Shown piece by piece: positions 8,303-16,930 of a stretch of DNA of 64,000 nucleotides (the first letter of the stretch is position 1; the number at the start of each line of letters is the position of its first letter). Under the pieces are notes generated by a model that did no database searches, was not told where the DNA came from, and saw only the letters and a program-made list of their open reading frames with translations. The position numbers were made by a program, and so were the translations under genes. Source of the DNA: Aliihoeflea aestuarii (GTDB lineage Bacteria > Pseudomonadota > Alphaproteobacteria > Rhizobiales > Rhizobiaceae). The stretch lies in assembly GCF_024105665.1 (NCBI RefSeq), contig NZ_JAAAMK010000008.1, positions 124,001 through 188,000 on the forward strand, in the 5' to 3' direction.

Positions 8303-9910
8303 ATGCGCCGGATCGAAAGCCAGATCGACACGAACGCCCCCGACTACAAGGCAAACTTCGCCGCCATGTCCGCACGGCTGAAGGAGTTTCACACCCGCCA
8401 GCACGCGGCGCGTTTCGAGCGGCCCCAACGGGACAACGACCGCCTGGCACGCCAGAACAAACTGGGCGTGCGTGAGCGGCTGAAGCTGCTGCTGGACCCC
8501 GGCACGCCGTTCCTGGAGTTTTCCACCCTCGCCGCATGTCGCGAATATGACGGGGCGGTGCCCGGTGCCGCCGTGGTGACGGGCATCGGTATCGTACAAG
8601 GGCGCGAAGTCGCCATTCATGCCAACGATGCCAGCGTCAAGGGCGGGGCCTGGTATCCGCTGACCGTGAAGAAGATCGTGCGGCTTCTGGATGTCGCGCT
8701 GGAGAACCGCCTGCCGGTCATCCACATCTGCGACAGCGCCGGCGGCTTCCTGCCGCTCCAACACGGCGTGTTCCCGGACAGGTATCTGGGCGGTCGGGTG
8801 TTTCGCAACCAGGTCAAGCTGAGCCAGGCCAACATCCCCCAGATCGCAGTGGTCGGGGGGCATTGCACCGCAGGCGGCGCCTATGTGCCAACGCTGAGCG
8901 ATTACAACATCATCATCGAGGGCACAGGCGCCATCTTTCTGGGCGGTCCGCCGCTGGTCAAGGCAGCCACCGGCGAAGTAGTCGGCGTTCAGGAACTTGG
9001 CGGGGCAGTCATGCACACCTCGGTCTCGGGCACGGGCGATTATCGCGCTGCAACCGAACAGCACGCCTTTTCTCTGGCACGCGAGATTGTCAGCCAGTGG
9101 AAGCGGATGCCCAAGACGATCATCGAGACCGCGCCTTGCGAAGAGCCGTACTACGATCCGAAGGAGCTCTATGGGATCATCCCCAAGGATCGGAAAACCC
9201 AGTTCGACATGCGCGAGGTGCTGGCGCGGATCGTGGACGGCTCACGCTTTCACGAATACCAGCCCGATTACGGCACCACGCTTGTCTGCGGCTTTGCCCA
9301 TATCTGGGGCTACAAGGTGGGAATCCTGGCCAACAACGGGGTGTTGTTCAACGACAGCTCGCTTAAGGCTGCGCATTTCATGCAACTTTGCAACCAGAAC
9401 CGCACGCCGCTGGTCTTCTTCCAGAACATCACCGGCTACATGGTGGGCCGCGAGTACGAAGAGCGCGGTATCGCCAAGGACGGCGCCAAGATGCTCATGG
9501 CGCAGGGCGGCTCGGTCGTGCCGAAATTCACAGTGATCGCCAATGCCTCGTACGGGGCGGGTAATTACGGCATGTGCGGGCGGGCCTGGGATGCGCGTAC
9601 GCTGTTCATGTGGCCGCAGGCCGAAATCGGCGTGATGGGTGCCGACCAGGCCGCCAACACTATGGCCGACGTCAAGATCCGGCAGCTTCAACGCGAAGGC
9701 AAAGAACTGACCGACGAGGAGATCGCCGCGATCCGAGAACCGGTGCTGGAGCGCTACAAGCGCGACGTGGAGGCCTATACCTCGACCTCCGAGATTTGGG
9801 ATGACGGCATCCTCGATCCCGTCGACACCAGAAATGCTTTGGCGATGTCGATCTCTGCCGCACTTAATGCTCCGATTGACGATCCGCACTACGGGATATT
9901 CCGCCTGTGA
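8303..9910 (+). CDS. acyl-CoA carboxylase, carboxyltransferase subunit (geranyl-CoA-type pocket?)
   Basis: A 535-residue carboxyltransferase of the methylcrotonyl/geranyl-CoA carboxylase beta type. Oxyanion segments GGHCTAGGAYVP (near 190) and ASYGAGNYGMCGRA (near 415) are intact, and it ends with the family-typical GIFRL. Residue 163 is Gly, in LGGRVF, where the paralogue at 18581 has Phe in HFGNSF. From memory, a Phe-to-Gly change in the acyl pocket separates geranyl-CoA from methylcrotonyl-CoA carboxylases. With the AtuA neighbour this favours a long beta-methyl-unsaturated substrate; that is inference. It follows the carrier gene after 2 bases and ends the operon. Confidence 0.88.
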   Translation: MRRIESQIDTNAPDYKANFAAMSARLKEFHTRQHAARFERPQRDNDRLARQNKLGVRERLKLLLDPGTPFLEFSTLAACREYDGAVPGAAVVTGIGIVQGREVAIHANDASVKGGAWYPLTVKKIVRLLDVALENRLPVIHICDSAGGFLPLQHGVFPDRYLGGRVFRNQVKLSQANIPQIAVVGGHCTAGGAYVPTLSDYNIIIEGTGAIFLGGPPLVKAATGEVVGVQELGGAVMHTSVSGTGDYRAATEQHAFSLAREIVSQWKRMPKTIIETAPCEEPYYDPKELYGIIPKDRKTQFDMREVLARIVDGSRFHEYQPDYGTTLVCGFAHIWGYKVGILANNGVLFNDSSLKAAHFMQLCNQNRTPLVFFQNITGYMVGREYEERGIAKDGAKMLMAQGGSVVPKFTVIANASYGAGNYGMCGRAWDARTLFMWPQAEIGVMGADQAANTMADVKIRQLQREGKELTDEEIAAIREPVLERYKRDVEAYTSTSEIWDDGILDPVDTRNALAMSISAALNAPIDDPHYGIFRL

Positions 9911-10190
9911 CACGATAGCCGGTGCGATGAAAACCCATCTCGCTCAAATATGCACGCCTGTGGGATGGAACAGCCACCTTCATAAGCGGCCACGCACGAA
10001 AATAATCCGATCGGACAGCTGGTTTGTTCCGCCGCTTCAGGATCTGCCAGTACCGCTGCACATTGATTGGTGTCGGGTTGGGAACATCAGCGTAAGATTG
10101 ATACATCCTCGGGTTCGACGAGCATCTCGATCCTGCGCGCGACGCCGGCGTCCGCCGAATGAGCCGCATCAAAGGATGCCAGCTCGACCC
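9911..10190. other. region without a recognisable gene
   Basis: About 280 bases after the carboxyltransferase gene. Short open frames on both strands show no family I can name. This is probably degenerate DNA at the left edge of an inserted module, since transposase fragments follow directly. Confidence 0.4.
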
Positions 10191-10440
10191 TTAGGGGCCA
10201 ACCAACTGCGCCTCTCGCTTGCCTCCTTTACCCATGTCCTGATCTGTGCCCTACGCCGCCTCGGCCTTGCCCAGACGCCGCTGGCCCGGGCCACCGAACC
10301 ATCCTCCTGGAACTCCTAAAGACCGGCGCACAGGTTCGCGTCTCGGAGCCCGCATCAAGGTGGCGATGGCGTCAGCTTGCCCCCTATGCCGACGTATTTG
10401 CCCTGGCGCATGCCCGAATACGCACCGCGCCCCCACTGAC
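10191..10440 (+). pseudogene. IS1380-family transposase, C-terminal remnant with frameshifts
   Basis: Three successive frames read as the end of an IS1380-type transposase: ANQLRLSLASFTHVL, then ALRRLGLAQTPLARAT in one frame, TILLELLKTGAQVRVS in the next, and RIKVAMASACP in the third. At least two frameshifts break it, and the N-terminal four fifths are missing. Non-functional; a trace of earlier insertion next to the redox module. Confidence 0.55.
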
Positions 10441-10639
10441 GTCTCCGGACTCCGGACCTGAACCTTTCCCGTAACCAGAACAGGAGACGTCGCCGAACAG
10501 ACACCGCCGCTCAACGCGGCGCCGATGGCGCTTGTGCCCGAATGAGGCCAACCCTCCCTCGTCGTCCTGATAAAAACTATAAGGTGCCTGAACTCTCGAC
10601 GCAGTGAGAGGATCGCGCTAGTGGGTCGAACTCAGCCAA

Positions 10640-10812
10640 GGCGAGCGCAGCGTGCGAACACACAGCCTTCCTCAGCGGCGGCAAGCATTCGGTCCGTCCG
10701 CACAAGCGGCGCAGATCCTACTGGCTACCAACACTGGCGCCGGCGACAAGGAGATCGAAAGGACCGTCGGCGCAAGCGGATCGACGATCTATCTTAGCAA
10801 GCGCCGCTCGGT
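10640..10812 (+). pseudogene. IS630-type transposase N-terminal remnant
   Basis: A helix-turn-helix segment (AQILLATNTGAGDKEI followed by STIYLSKRR) resembles the N-terminus of IS630-family transposases. The frame stops soon after and no catalytic part follows. The assignment rests on a short stretch and is tentative. Confidence 0.35.
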
Positions 10813-10820
10813 TCTTTCCG

Positions 10821-11309
10821 TCAAAGAACGACGCTGTCGACCCGCCCGAGCTTGCCACAGGCAAAGTCATAAGACAGGCGCAGGAGTTCGAGAACCGTTT
10901 CGATCTCCACCTCGTTTCGGGGGCCGTAGACCATCACTGCGGTTGACGGGATCATGCCGGCCGCCGCCATCGGATGCGGCTCCGCCCAGCCCAGATCGAC
11001 GATCTGCGGCACGGCCTCCTCCGGCAGCATCATGTGCAGGCTGCCGTCCTCCGGCGGATGGACATGGGCGAACTCATTGCCGATCATGAACGCCTTGCGG
11101 CAACCGCGGCCGTGCCCGTGTTTGAGGCACAGCGCCTCGGCGCCCGGGACAGAGATCATCGAAGGCTGGCGCGTGACAAAAGGAAAATCGAAAGCCCTGT
11201 CCTTGAACGCCCGATGGAACCGTGCATCCGGGTTCTGGCTGATCTGCGTATGCGGGGCGCAAGGCGTGGTCTTGGGCCTTGGCCCCTCGCGTGGGGGTAT
11301 CTTCAGCAC
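10821..11309 (-). CDS. DUF5519 (luciferase-domain) family protein
   Basis: A 162-residue protein. The segments EFAHVHPPEDGSLHMMLP, GWAEPHP and MVYGPRNEVEIE match small proteins annotated as luciferase-domain or DUF5519; their biochemical role is unknown. The GTG start at 11309 is chosen because ACGGAGG lies seven bases upstream and it sits 23 bases after the NmrA-like stop, so it is the last gene of the leftward redox module. Assignment is from remembered family features. Confidence 0.6.
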   Translation of the reverse strand: MLKIPPREGPRPKTTPCAPHTQISQNPDARFHRAFKDRAFDFPFVTRQPSMISVPGAEALCLKHGHGRGCRKAFMIGNEFAHVHPPEDGSLHMMLPEEAVPQIVDLGWAEPHPMAAAGMIPSTAVMVYGPRNEVEIETVLELLRLSYDFACGKLGRVDSVVL

Positions 11310-11332
11310 GACAGAGCCTCCGTAAGTGTCGT

Positions 11333-12226
11333 TTATCCCTGACCGATCAGAACGGCCTTCTTGGCAAGCAGAAAATCCCGCACCGACTGCCCGCCTTGGC
11401 CGGTCAGGTCTTGCACGTCGTTCGAGGTGACGTCCAGGTATCCTTCGGCGATGGCGACGTCGAAGGACGAGAAGACATCCGCTACGGAGTCTGGCATGCC
11501 CTTCTCTGTCATGGCGGCGACCAAGGCGTCCCGCGTGATCGGGACATAGGGGATCTCTTTCCCGGTGGCCTCGGACAAGATCACCGCAATTTCGGCCTGG
11601 CTGACGGCCGCGGGCCCGGTGATATCGCGGACCGAGGAACCGGTCTCGGTCAATAGGGCCGCGGCAGCCGCGCGGGCGCAATCGGCACGGGTGACATAAC
11701 CCGCCTTGCCGTCACCCGCCGCAGAATAAAGGGCGCCCGCGCCGACAGCTTGTTGGCCGTTCATCAGCAAGAGATCGGCGTAAAGGCAGTTCCGCAGGAT
11801 CGTATGGGAGATTCCGGTATCCTTGATTGACGCCTCGGTCTCGCGGTGGTACCTCGCAAATCCGATCGGGTTGCCCTCGTCCGGATTGGTGAGCGAGGTG
11901 TAGACGATGTGCGAAACACCTGCCTCTTTGGCGGCGGCTACGGCATTGCTGTGCGCGGCGAAGCGTTTGCCCGGGGCAAGGTCGTCCGTCGAAATGATCA
12001 GCAGCCGTCCGCCGCCGGCGAAAGCCGGCCCAAGCGTGGCCGGGTCATTGAAGTCTCCCGCCCGGATCTCGACGCCGCGCGCCCCAAGCGCCTCGAGCTT
12101 CTCCGGCGAGCGCGTGACCGCGACAAGGGGTTCGGCCCCTTCCTCAAGAAGGGCTTCGATGACCTGGCTGCCGAGATGACCGGATGCGCCGGTCACGATG
12201 AAGGGGCCCTTGATGGTGTTGGACAT
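11333..12226 (-). CDS. NmrA/QorB-like NAD(P)-binding oxidoreductase
   Basis: A 297-residue atypical SDR. It opens with the Rossmann motif VTGASGHLGSQV, continues with VAVTRSPEKLEALG (cofactor selection) and VYTSLTNPDE, the pattern of NmrA-like proteins and E. coli QorB (YtfG), an NADPH:quinone reductase. The start MSNTIK at 12226 has AGGAAC about 10 bases upstream; an upstream in-frame start would overlap the neighbouring gene. The nearby HxlR regulator (15119) parallels E. coli ytfG-ytfH, where a quinone reductase gene neighbours an HxlR gene. Probably a redox-stress function unrelated to the surrounding CoA pathway. Confidence 0.8.
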   Translation of the reverse strand: MSNTIKGPFIVTGASGHLGSQVIEALLEEGAEPLVAVTRSPEKLEALGARGVEIRAGDFNDPATLGPAFAGGGRLLIISTDDLAPGKRFAAHSNAVAAAKEAGVSHIVYTSLTNPDEGNPIGFARYHRETEASIKDTGISHTILRNCLYADLLLMNGQQAVGAGALYSAAGDGKAGYVTRADCARAAAAALLTETGSSVRDITGPAAVSQAEIAVILSEATGKEIPYVPITRDALVAAMTEKGMPDSVADVFSSFDVAIAEGYLDVTSNDVQDLTGQGGQSVRDFLLAKKAVLIGQG

Positions 12227-12252
12227 TTCGTGGTGTTCCTTTCCTTTTCCTG

Positions 12253-13065
12253 TCAACCGAACCGAAAGGCGCTTTCGACGGCACCAAGAACGTGATCATC
12301 CAGGGTTTTCCGGCCGATATCGGCGCCCGCCGCGCCGGCGATGACATGCAGCGGGATTAGGTGCTCTTCTCTGGGATGTGCATCGCGGCCGCCCGGGGCT
12401 TTGGACCAGTACGTCAGCCTGCGGTTTCGTTCCCCGGCATCCGGGCAGGTCACCGCCTCGGTCAGCCAGGCGTCGAACGTGCCGCCGACAGTGTCCCCCC
12501 GTGGTCCGCCGCGCAGGCTGCGCATCATCACACCCATGTTGTGATAGGTGTTGCCGCTGCCGATGATCAGCACGCCCTCGTCGCGCAGGGGCGCCAAGGC
12601 TTGACCCAGCGCGATGTGGCGTCCGGGATCGAGATCGCTGGCAAGCGACAGTTGAACACAGGGGAAATCGGCATCGGGAAAGGCGACCTTGAGCGGCACG
12701 AACGCGCCGTGGTCAAAGCCGCGCGCGGCGTCTTTCGCCGCCGGTAGACCGGCGGCACGGATCAGATGATGAACACGGTCGGCCAGCACAGGATCACTGG
12801 GGGCGGGCCAACTCAGTTCATAGGTGTGAGGCGGGAAACCGCCATAGTCGAACAGAAGCGGCGGGGCGGGGTTGGTCTGAACGGTGAACGCACGCTCCTC
12901 CCAATGACCCGAGATCACCAAGAGCGCCTTCGGACGATCGGGCAACGTGCCGGGCAGGCTCTGCAGGAACTGGCGGTGCCGGTCCCATTCATCCGGCGGG
13001 TTCCAATCCATGAAAAAGCAGGGACCGCCTCCATGAGGGATGAACACCGTTGGCATGCGAGTCAT
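12253..13065 (-). CDS. LigB/DODA-type extradiol dioxygenase family protein
   Basis: A 270-residue protein of the class III extradiol dioxygenase family (DODA/YgiD). The metal ligands are visible: His in FIPHGGGP near residue 11, His in VISGHWEE near 53, and His in HPREEHLIP near 230; FDHGAFVPL is also family-typical. Such enzymes cleave catechol-like rings with Fe or Zn. Start at 13065 with GAGGGA upstream. It lies in one leftward unit with the NmrA-like gene and the broken DoxX-like gene. Confidence 0.85.
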   Translation of the reverse strand: MTRMPTVFIPHGGGPCFFMDWNPPDEWDRHRQFLQSLPGTLPDRPKALLVISGHWEERAFTVQTNPAPPLLFDYGGFPPHTYELSWPAPSDPVLADRVHHLIRAAGLPAAKDAARGFDHGAFVPLKVAFPDADFPCVQLSLASDLDPGRHIALGQALAPLRDEGVLIIGSGNTYHNMGVMMRSLRGGPRGDTVGGTFDAWLTEAVTCPDAGERNRRLTYWSKAPGGRDAHPREEHLIPLHVIAGAAGADIGRKTLDDHVLGAVESAFRFG

Positions 13066-13427
13066 ATCTGATTGTCCCTCCCGGCCTGACGGAAATGCTG
13101 AAGTTCGAGGCGCAAGACTGTGCAGCCGGAGCGCCTGTCAGGCCTGTTGTCCTCTCATCACCTTGCCATGAGGCGATTTGACCGCGCGGACGCGGTTTTG
13201 TGTCAGGAAGGAAACCACAAGCGCGAACAGAGCCAAGAGAGCAGGGGGCCAGCCGGGATCGCCCGCGCTCACATGCGCCGATACCGCCAGAAGAAGGTGC
13301 CAGAACATCGTGCCATAAGCGAAGTCAGTCAGAAAAGCCGAGGGACGCCAGAGTATCACGATCGCGGCCACGATCTTCACAGCGGCAAGTGGCCAGATCA
13401 GGTAGGTCGGGTAGCCAAGCACGCTCT

Positions 13428-13435
13428 CGTACATC
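13428..13435. repeat. target-site duplication of the IS66-family element (left copy)
   Basis: CGTACATC occurs immediately left of the element (13428-13435) and immediately right of it (14886-14893). An 8-bp duplication is the rule for IS66 elements, so the ends are certain. Confidence 0.95.
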
Positions 13436-14885
13436 GTAATTGCTCACCCCTGCGGCGAGTTGACTCACGTGACCTAATGAGGGTTCCACCGGGTCGGCGA
13501 GTCTGACTCAATGGCGGAATGCAGCCGCCGGTCGATCTGTCCGCTCTCGACTCCGCCGCGAAGGACGCGCTGATCCTGGCGCTGATGGAGCGCGTCGAGG
13601 CGCTGACGAAGCGGGTGGAGGAGCTGGAGGCCAAACTCGCCGCGCCGCCCAAGACCCCCGACAACTCGTCCCTGCCCCCGAGCCGCGGCCGGAAGGCCTC
13701 CCCCGGAGCCGGCGAGAGCAAGCCCAAGGCCAAGCCGCACAAAGGCTCGGCGCGGGCGCTGCATCCCGACCCCACGCGCACGGTCGGGGCACGCGCACAG
13801 GCCTGCCCCCACTGTGCCGCCGACGTGCCGAGCGCCGAGCAAGCCGTCGTGCACCGCTACGATCGCATCGAGATCCCCCCGATCGTCCCCGATGTGACGC
13901 GCGTGGAGTTGCTGGGCGGGAGGTGCCCATGCTGCAAGAAGCGCTTCAGGGCGAGCCCGCCCGAGGGCCTCGAGCCCGGCTCGCCGTTCGGCCCCAACCT
14001 GCGCGCCCTCGCGATCTATCTGCGCACGGTCCATGCGGTCTCGCTCGAGCGGCTGGCGCGGCTGTTTTCCGACCTGTTCGGGCTCGCCATCTCCGAGGGC
14101 GCGCTCGTCAATATCCTCGCCGAGAGCACCGCGCCGCTCGCCAGGACGGTCGAGGCGATCCGTGCACGACTGCTCGAAGGCGCTTGCATCGAGTCGGACG
14201 AGACGGGCGTGCGGGTCGGCAAGAAGGGCTGGTGGACCTGGGTGTTCCATCACGGCGATGCGGCCTGCTTCCGCATCGCGCCATCCCGCGGCAAGGACGT
14301 GGTCGAAGCCTTCCTGGGCGAGCGTCGCCCCGACTACTGGGTCTCCGACCGCCTGGGCTCGCAGATGGGATGGGCCAGGAAGGACCACCAGGTCTGTCTC
14401 GCCCATCTGATCCGCGACGCCCAGTATGCGATCGACGCCGGGGACTGCGTGTTCGCGCCCAACCTCAAAAAGCTCCTGGAGAACGCCTGCGGGATCGGAC
14501 GGCGACGAAGCGCGCTCAAAGACGCCACCTTGCGCGACCACGCCCGCAAGCTCGACAAGCGGCTCGACACGATCTTGCGCCAGCCCCCGGCCTGTCGCGA
14601 AGGCGAGAAGCTCCGGCGAGCGATCCTGGGCTGCCGGGCGCACCTGTTCCTGTTCCTCGAGCGCCGCGACCTGCCCGCCACCAACAACGGCTCCGAGCGC
14701 GCGCTCAGGCCGTGCGCAACCTTCCGCAAAGTCACCAACTGCTTCCGCTCGCAATGGGGAGCCGAACTCTACGCCCACGCCCGCTCCGTAATCGAGACCG
14801 CCCGCCGCCGCTCGATCGAGCCCTTGTGCGCCATCCGTCTCGCGCTACACGGCAAGCCTCTGCCGGCGGCAGGGTGAGCAATTAC
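13436..14885 (+). mobile_element. intact IS66-family insertion sequence, single-gene type
   Basis: A 1450-bp element bounded by inverted repeats that begin GTAATTGCTCACCC at both ends and flanked by an 8-bp duplication. It holds one gene, the DDE transposase, and lacks the tnpA and tnpB accessory genes of classical IS66, which fits the ISBst12-like subgroup. Perfect duplication and intact ends suggest a fairly recent insertion. Confidence 0.9.
13519..14877 (+). CDS. tnpC: IS66-family transposase
   Basis: A 452-residue transposase. The N-terminal coiled-coil (ALMERVEALTKRVEELEAK), a zinc-finger region with Cys pairs (ACPHCAAD near residue 95, CPCCKKR near 135) and the catalytic core are all present: Asp in CIESDETGV, Asp in YWVSDRLG and Glu in NNGSERALRP. 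Ends a few bases inside the right inverted repeat. It catalyses movement of the element that broke the DoxX-like gene. Confidence 0.92.
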   Translation: MQPPVDLSALDSAAKDALILALMERVEALTKRVEELEAKLAAPPKTPDNSSLPPSRGRKASPGAGESKPKAKPHKGSARALHPDPTRTVGARAQACPHCAADVPSAEQAVVHRYDRIEIPPIVPDVTRVELLGGRCPCCKKRFRASPPEGLEPGSPFGPNLRALAIYLRTVHAVSLERLARLFSDLFGLAISEGALVNILAESTAPLARTVEAIRARLLEGACIESDETGVRVGKKGWWTWVFHHGDAACFRIAPSRGKDVVEAFLGERRPDYWVSDRLGSQMGWARKDHQVCLAHLIRDAQYAIDAGDCVFAPNLKKLLENACGIGRRRSALKDATLRDHARKLDKRLDTILRQPPACREGEKLRRAILGCRAHLFLFLERRDLPATNNGSERALRPCATFRKVTNCFRSQWGAELYAHARSVIETARRRSIEPLCAIRLALHGKPLPAAG

Positions 14886-15118
14886 CGTACATCCCCGTCA
14901 CCATGTCGTTGGCCGTGACGTAGAAGATCGCCCCTCCCAGATAGACCAGGGCGACGAACCCTGTTGCAATCCAATAAGTGATACGCACCGTCCTGTCGCT
15001 CATGCCATCTTCCCGTTGCCTGCTTTGAATGTTGCCCGCTTGGTCGAGAATAGTTGAGTTACAGCGGAAATCAAAGTAAGAACGGAAAAGTAACTGCAGC
15101 AACAGGGAGTGGACACCG

Positions 15119-15520
15119 ATGCCCAAGACGCCGCCACAGTGCCCGATGGACTCGATCCTGCGTCTGCTCATGGGGCCGTGGACGACCTACATCATCTGGG
15201 TTCTGAGTGACAAAGGGCCGCAACGATTCGGAGCGCTGAGACGCTCCGTGCCGGGGATATCGACGCGAATGCTGACCGAACGCCTGCGGATGCTCGAAGG
15301 CGCCGGGGTCATATGGCGGGAACAGGCGGAGACGATCCCGCCTGCGGTGACCTATGGCTTGACGCAGCGTGGTGACGACCTGCGAAGCGTTCTGGACTCG
15401 CTCGGAGAAATCGCGGATCGGTGGAAGGCTGAAGGGGTCTTTGAAGGGGCAATGGACCGGATGCCGCTTAAAATGGACAAATCCGGCAAGCGAGCCTTGT
15501 CTGCAAGCCCCGACGGGTGA
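15119..15520 (+). CDS. HxlR-family transcriptional regulator
   Basis: A 133-residue winged-helix regulator: PMDSILRLLMGPWTTYIIW, then RFGALRRSVPGISTRMLTERLRMLE and a wing segment with TQRGDDLR. It lacks the N-terminal Cys used by thiol-sensing members such as YodB at the same place, although a Cys is present at residue 8. It is divergent from the redox module, whose first gene starts at 15003, and probably regulates it, as YtfH-like proteins do for quinone reductase genes. Confidence 0.85.
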   Translation: MPKTPPQCPMDSILRLLMGPWTTYIIWVLSDKGPQRFGALRRSVPGISTRMLTERLRMLEGAGVIWREQAETIPPAVTYGLTQRGDDLRSVLDSLGEIADRWKAEGVFEGAMDRMPLKMDKSGKRALSASPDG

Positions 15521-15653
15521 TGGGAAGCCGGGCAAGAGATCGTTCGTAAGTTAGCAATACCTCCGCTCGCTTGCCGCGATTGATCTCGGATGGGTGCCGG
15601 GGACGTCTCCCTCACCAGCGATGTTGACAGGCGTGCGTTCCAGTGTGTTAAAA

Positions 15654-15669
15654 TCTAACAACTGGTAGA
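15654..15669. promoter_or_regulatory. TetR-type operator, copy 2
   Basis: TCTAACAACTGGTAGA: the left half-site is perfect, the right half carries a mismatch, and the two central bases differ. It lies 53 bases before the thiolase start at 15722. The weakest of the seven copies. Confidence 0.6.
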
Positions 15670-15721
15670 AAATGGTCCGGCGTCGGCGTTGGAACGTGGC
15701 CGATGGAAGCGGGAGAGAGAC

Positions 15722-16906
15722 ATGAACGGCAAAGCCTATGTCACCGGCGTTGGAATGGTGGCCTTTCAGAAACCGGGCAAGTCTGAAAGCTACGACGTGA
15801 TGGCTGCGAAGGCGGCGCGCACGGCGCTGGAGGACGCCGGACTCGACTACGACAAGGTTCAGCAGGCCTATGCCGGCTATGTCTATGGCGACAGCACCTG
15901 CGGCCAGCGCGCGCTCTACCGGGTTGGGATGACCGGAATACCCGTCATCAACGTCAACAACAACTGCTCGACCGGCTCGACCGCGCTGTTCCTGGCGCGC
16001 CAGGCGGTCGAAAGCGGCGCGGTGGACTGTGCTCTGGCGCTGGGTTTCGAACAGATGCAACCCGGCGCCATCGGCGCGATGTTCAGCGATCGGGTCAGCC
16101 CTTTTGCAGCTTTTGACGAAGAAACCGACAACCTGGTGGGCAATGCCGGCATCCCGCTTGCGCTACGGTATTTCGGTGGTGCGGGCAAAGCGCATATGGA
16201 AGAGTTCGGCACCACACTGGAGACCTTCGCCAAGATCCGCGCCAAGGCCAGTCGGCATGCGGCCAAGAACCCGGTTGCCCTGTTCCGGCAGGAAGTGACG
16301 CCGGAAGACGTCATGGCGGCTCAGGTCGTCTGGCCCGGCGTGATGACCAAGCTGATGGCCTGCCCACCGACCTGTGGCGCGGCCGCGGCAATCATCTGTT
16401 CCAAGGAATTTGCAGATAAGCACGGTCTCGACAGCTCGGTCCGCATTGCAGCGCAGGCCATGACAACGGACGGCCGGGAAACCTTCAACGCCCATGACAT
16501 GCGTGAGGTCGTCGGGTACTCGATGGCCAAGCGCGCTGCCGATCAAGTCTACGAGGCCGCCGGCATCGGCCCCGACGATGTGGACGTCGTCGAACTGCAC
16601 GACTGCTTTGCCCATAACGAGCTGATCACCTACGAAGCGCTTGGCCTCTGCGGGCGCGGTGAGGCTGCGAAGTTTGTCGATGATGGCGACAACACCTATG
16701 GCGGCAAATACGTGACCAACCCGTCGGGCGGTCTGTTGTCCAAGGGCCATCCGCTTGGGGCGACCGGCCTTGCCCAATGCACCGAGCTTGTCCAGCAGTT
16801 GCGTGGTCAGGCCGAGGCGCGCCAGGTCGACGGCGCGCGCCTGGCGCTTCAGCACAATCTGGGCCTCGGCGGTGCCTGTGTGACAACACTTTATGAAAAG
16901 GCCTGA
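15722..16906 (+). CDS. thiolase, SCP-x / lipid-transfer type
   Basis: A 394-residue thiolase-fold protein of the SCP2/SCP-x group, which cleaves branched or steroid 3-oxoacyl-CoA esters. The nucleophilic Cys is present in NNNCSTGSTAL near residue 80, followed by VVELHDCFAHNE near 285 and GGLLSKGHPLGATG near 340, the usual catalytic His and Cys blocks. It should therefore be a true thiolase, unlike the paralogue at 43049. GGGAGAGA precedes the ATG. A SDR gene follows after 24 bases, giving a dehydrogenase/thiolase pair for the last two steps of beta-oxidation. Confidence 0.88.
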   Translation: MNGKAYVTGVGMVAFQKPGKSESYDVMAAKAARTALEDAGLDYDKVQQAYAGYVYGDSTCGQRALYRVGMTGIPVINVNNNCSTGSTALFLARQAVESGAVDCALALGFEQMQPGAIGAMFSDRVSPFAAFDEETDNLVGNAGIPLALRYFGGAGKAHMEEFGTTLETFAKIRAKASRHAAKNPVALFRQEVTPEDVMAAQVVWPGVMTKLMACPPTCGAAAAIICSKEFADKHGLDSSVRIAAQAMTTDGRETFNAHDMREVVGYSMAKRAADQVYEAAGIGPDDVDVVELHDCFAHNELITYEALGLCGRGEAAKFVDDGDNTYGGKYVTNPSGGLLSKGHPLGATGLAQCTELVQQLRGQAEARQVDGARLALQHNLGLGGACVTTLYEKA

Positions 16907-16930
16907 GGCGGGCGAACGGGAGGAGACGAC

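Larger units (their letters stand above)
13138..15003 (-). pseudogene. DoxX-like membrane protein gene interrupted by an IS66-family element
   Basis: The gene is in two parts: codons 1 to about 39 at 15003-14886 (MSDRTVRITYWIATGF, first membrane helix) and the rest at 13435-13138 (YPTYLIWPLAAVK, then helices rich in Ala, Val and Leu). Removing the insertion plus one copy of the 8-bp duplication CGTACATC joins them in frame into a DoxX-like protein of about 135 residues. DoxX-like proteins are small four-helix membrane proteins, often with quinone or redox partners. As it stands the gene is disrupted. Confidence 0.85.
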
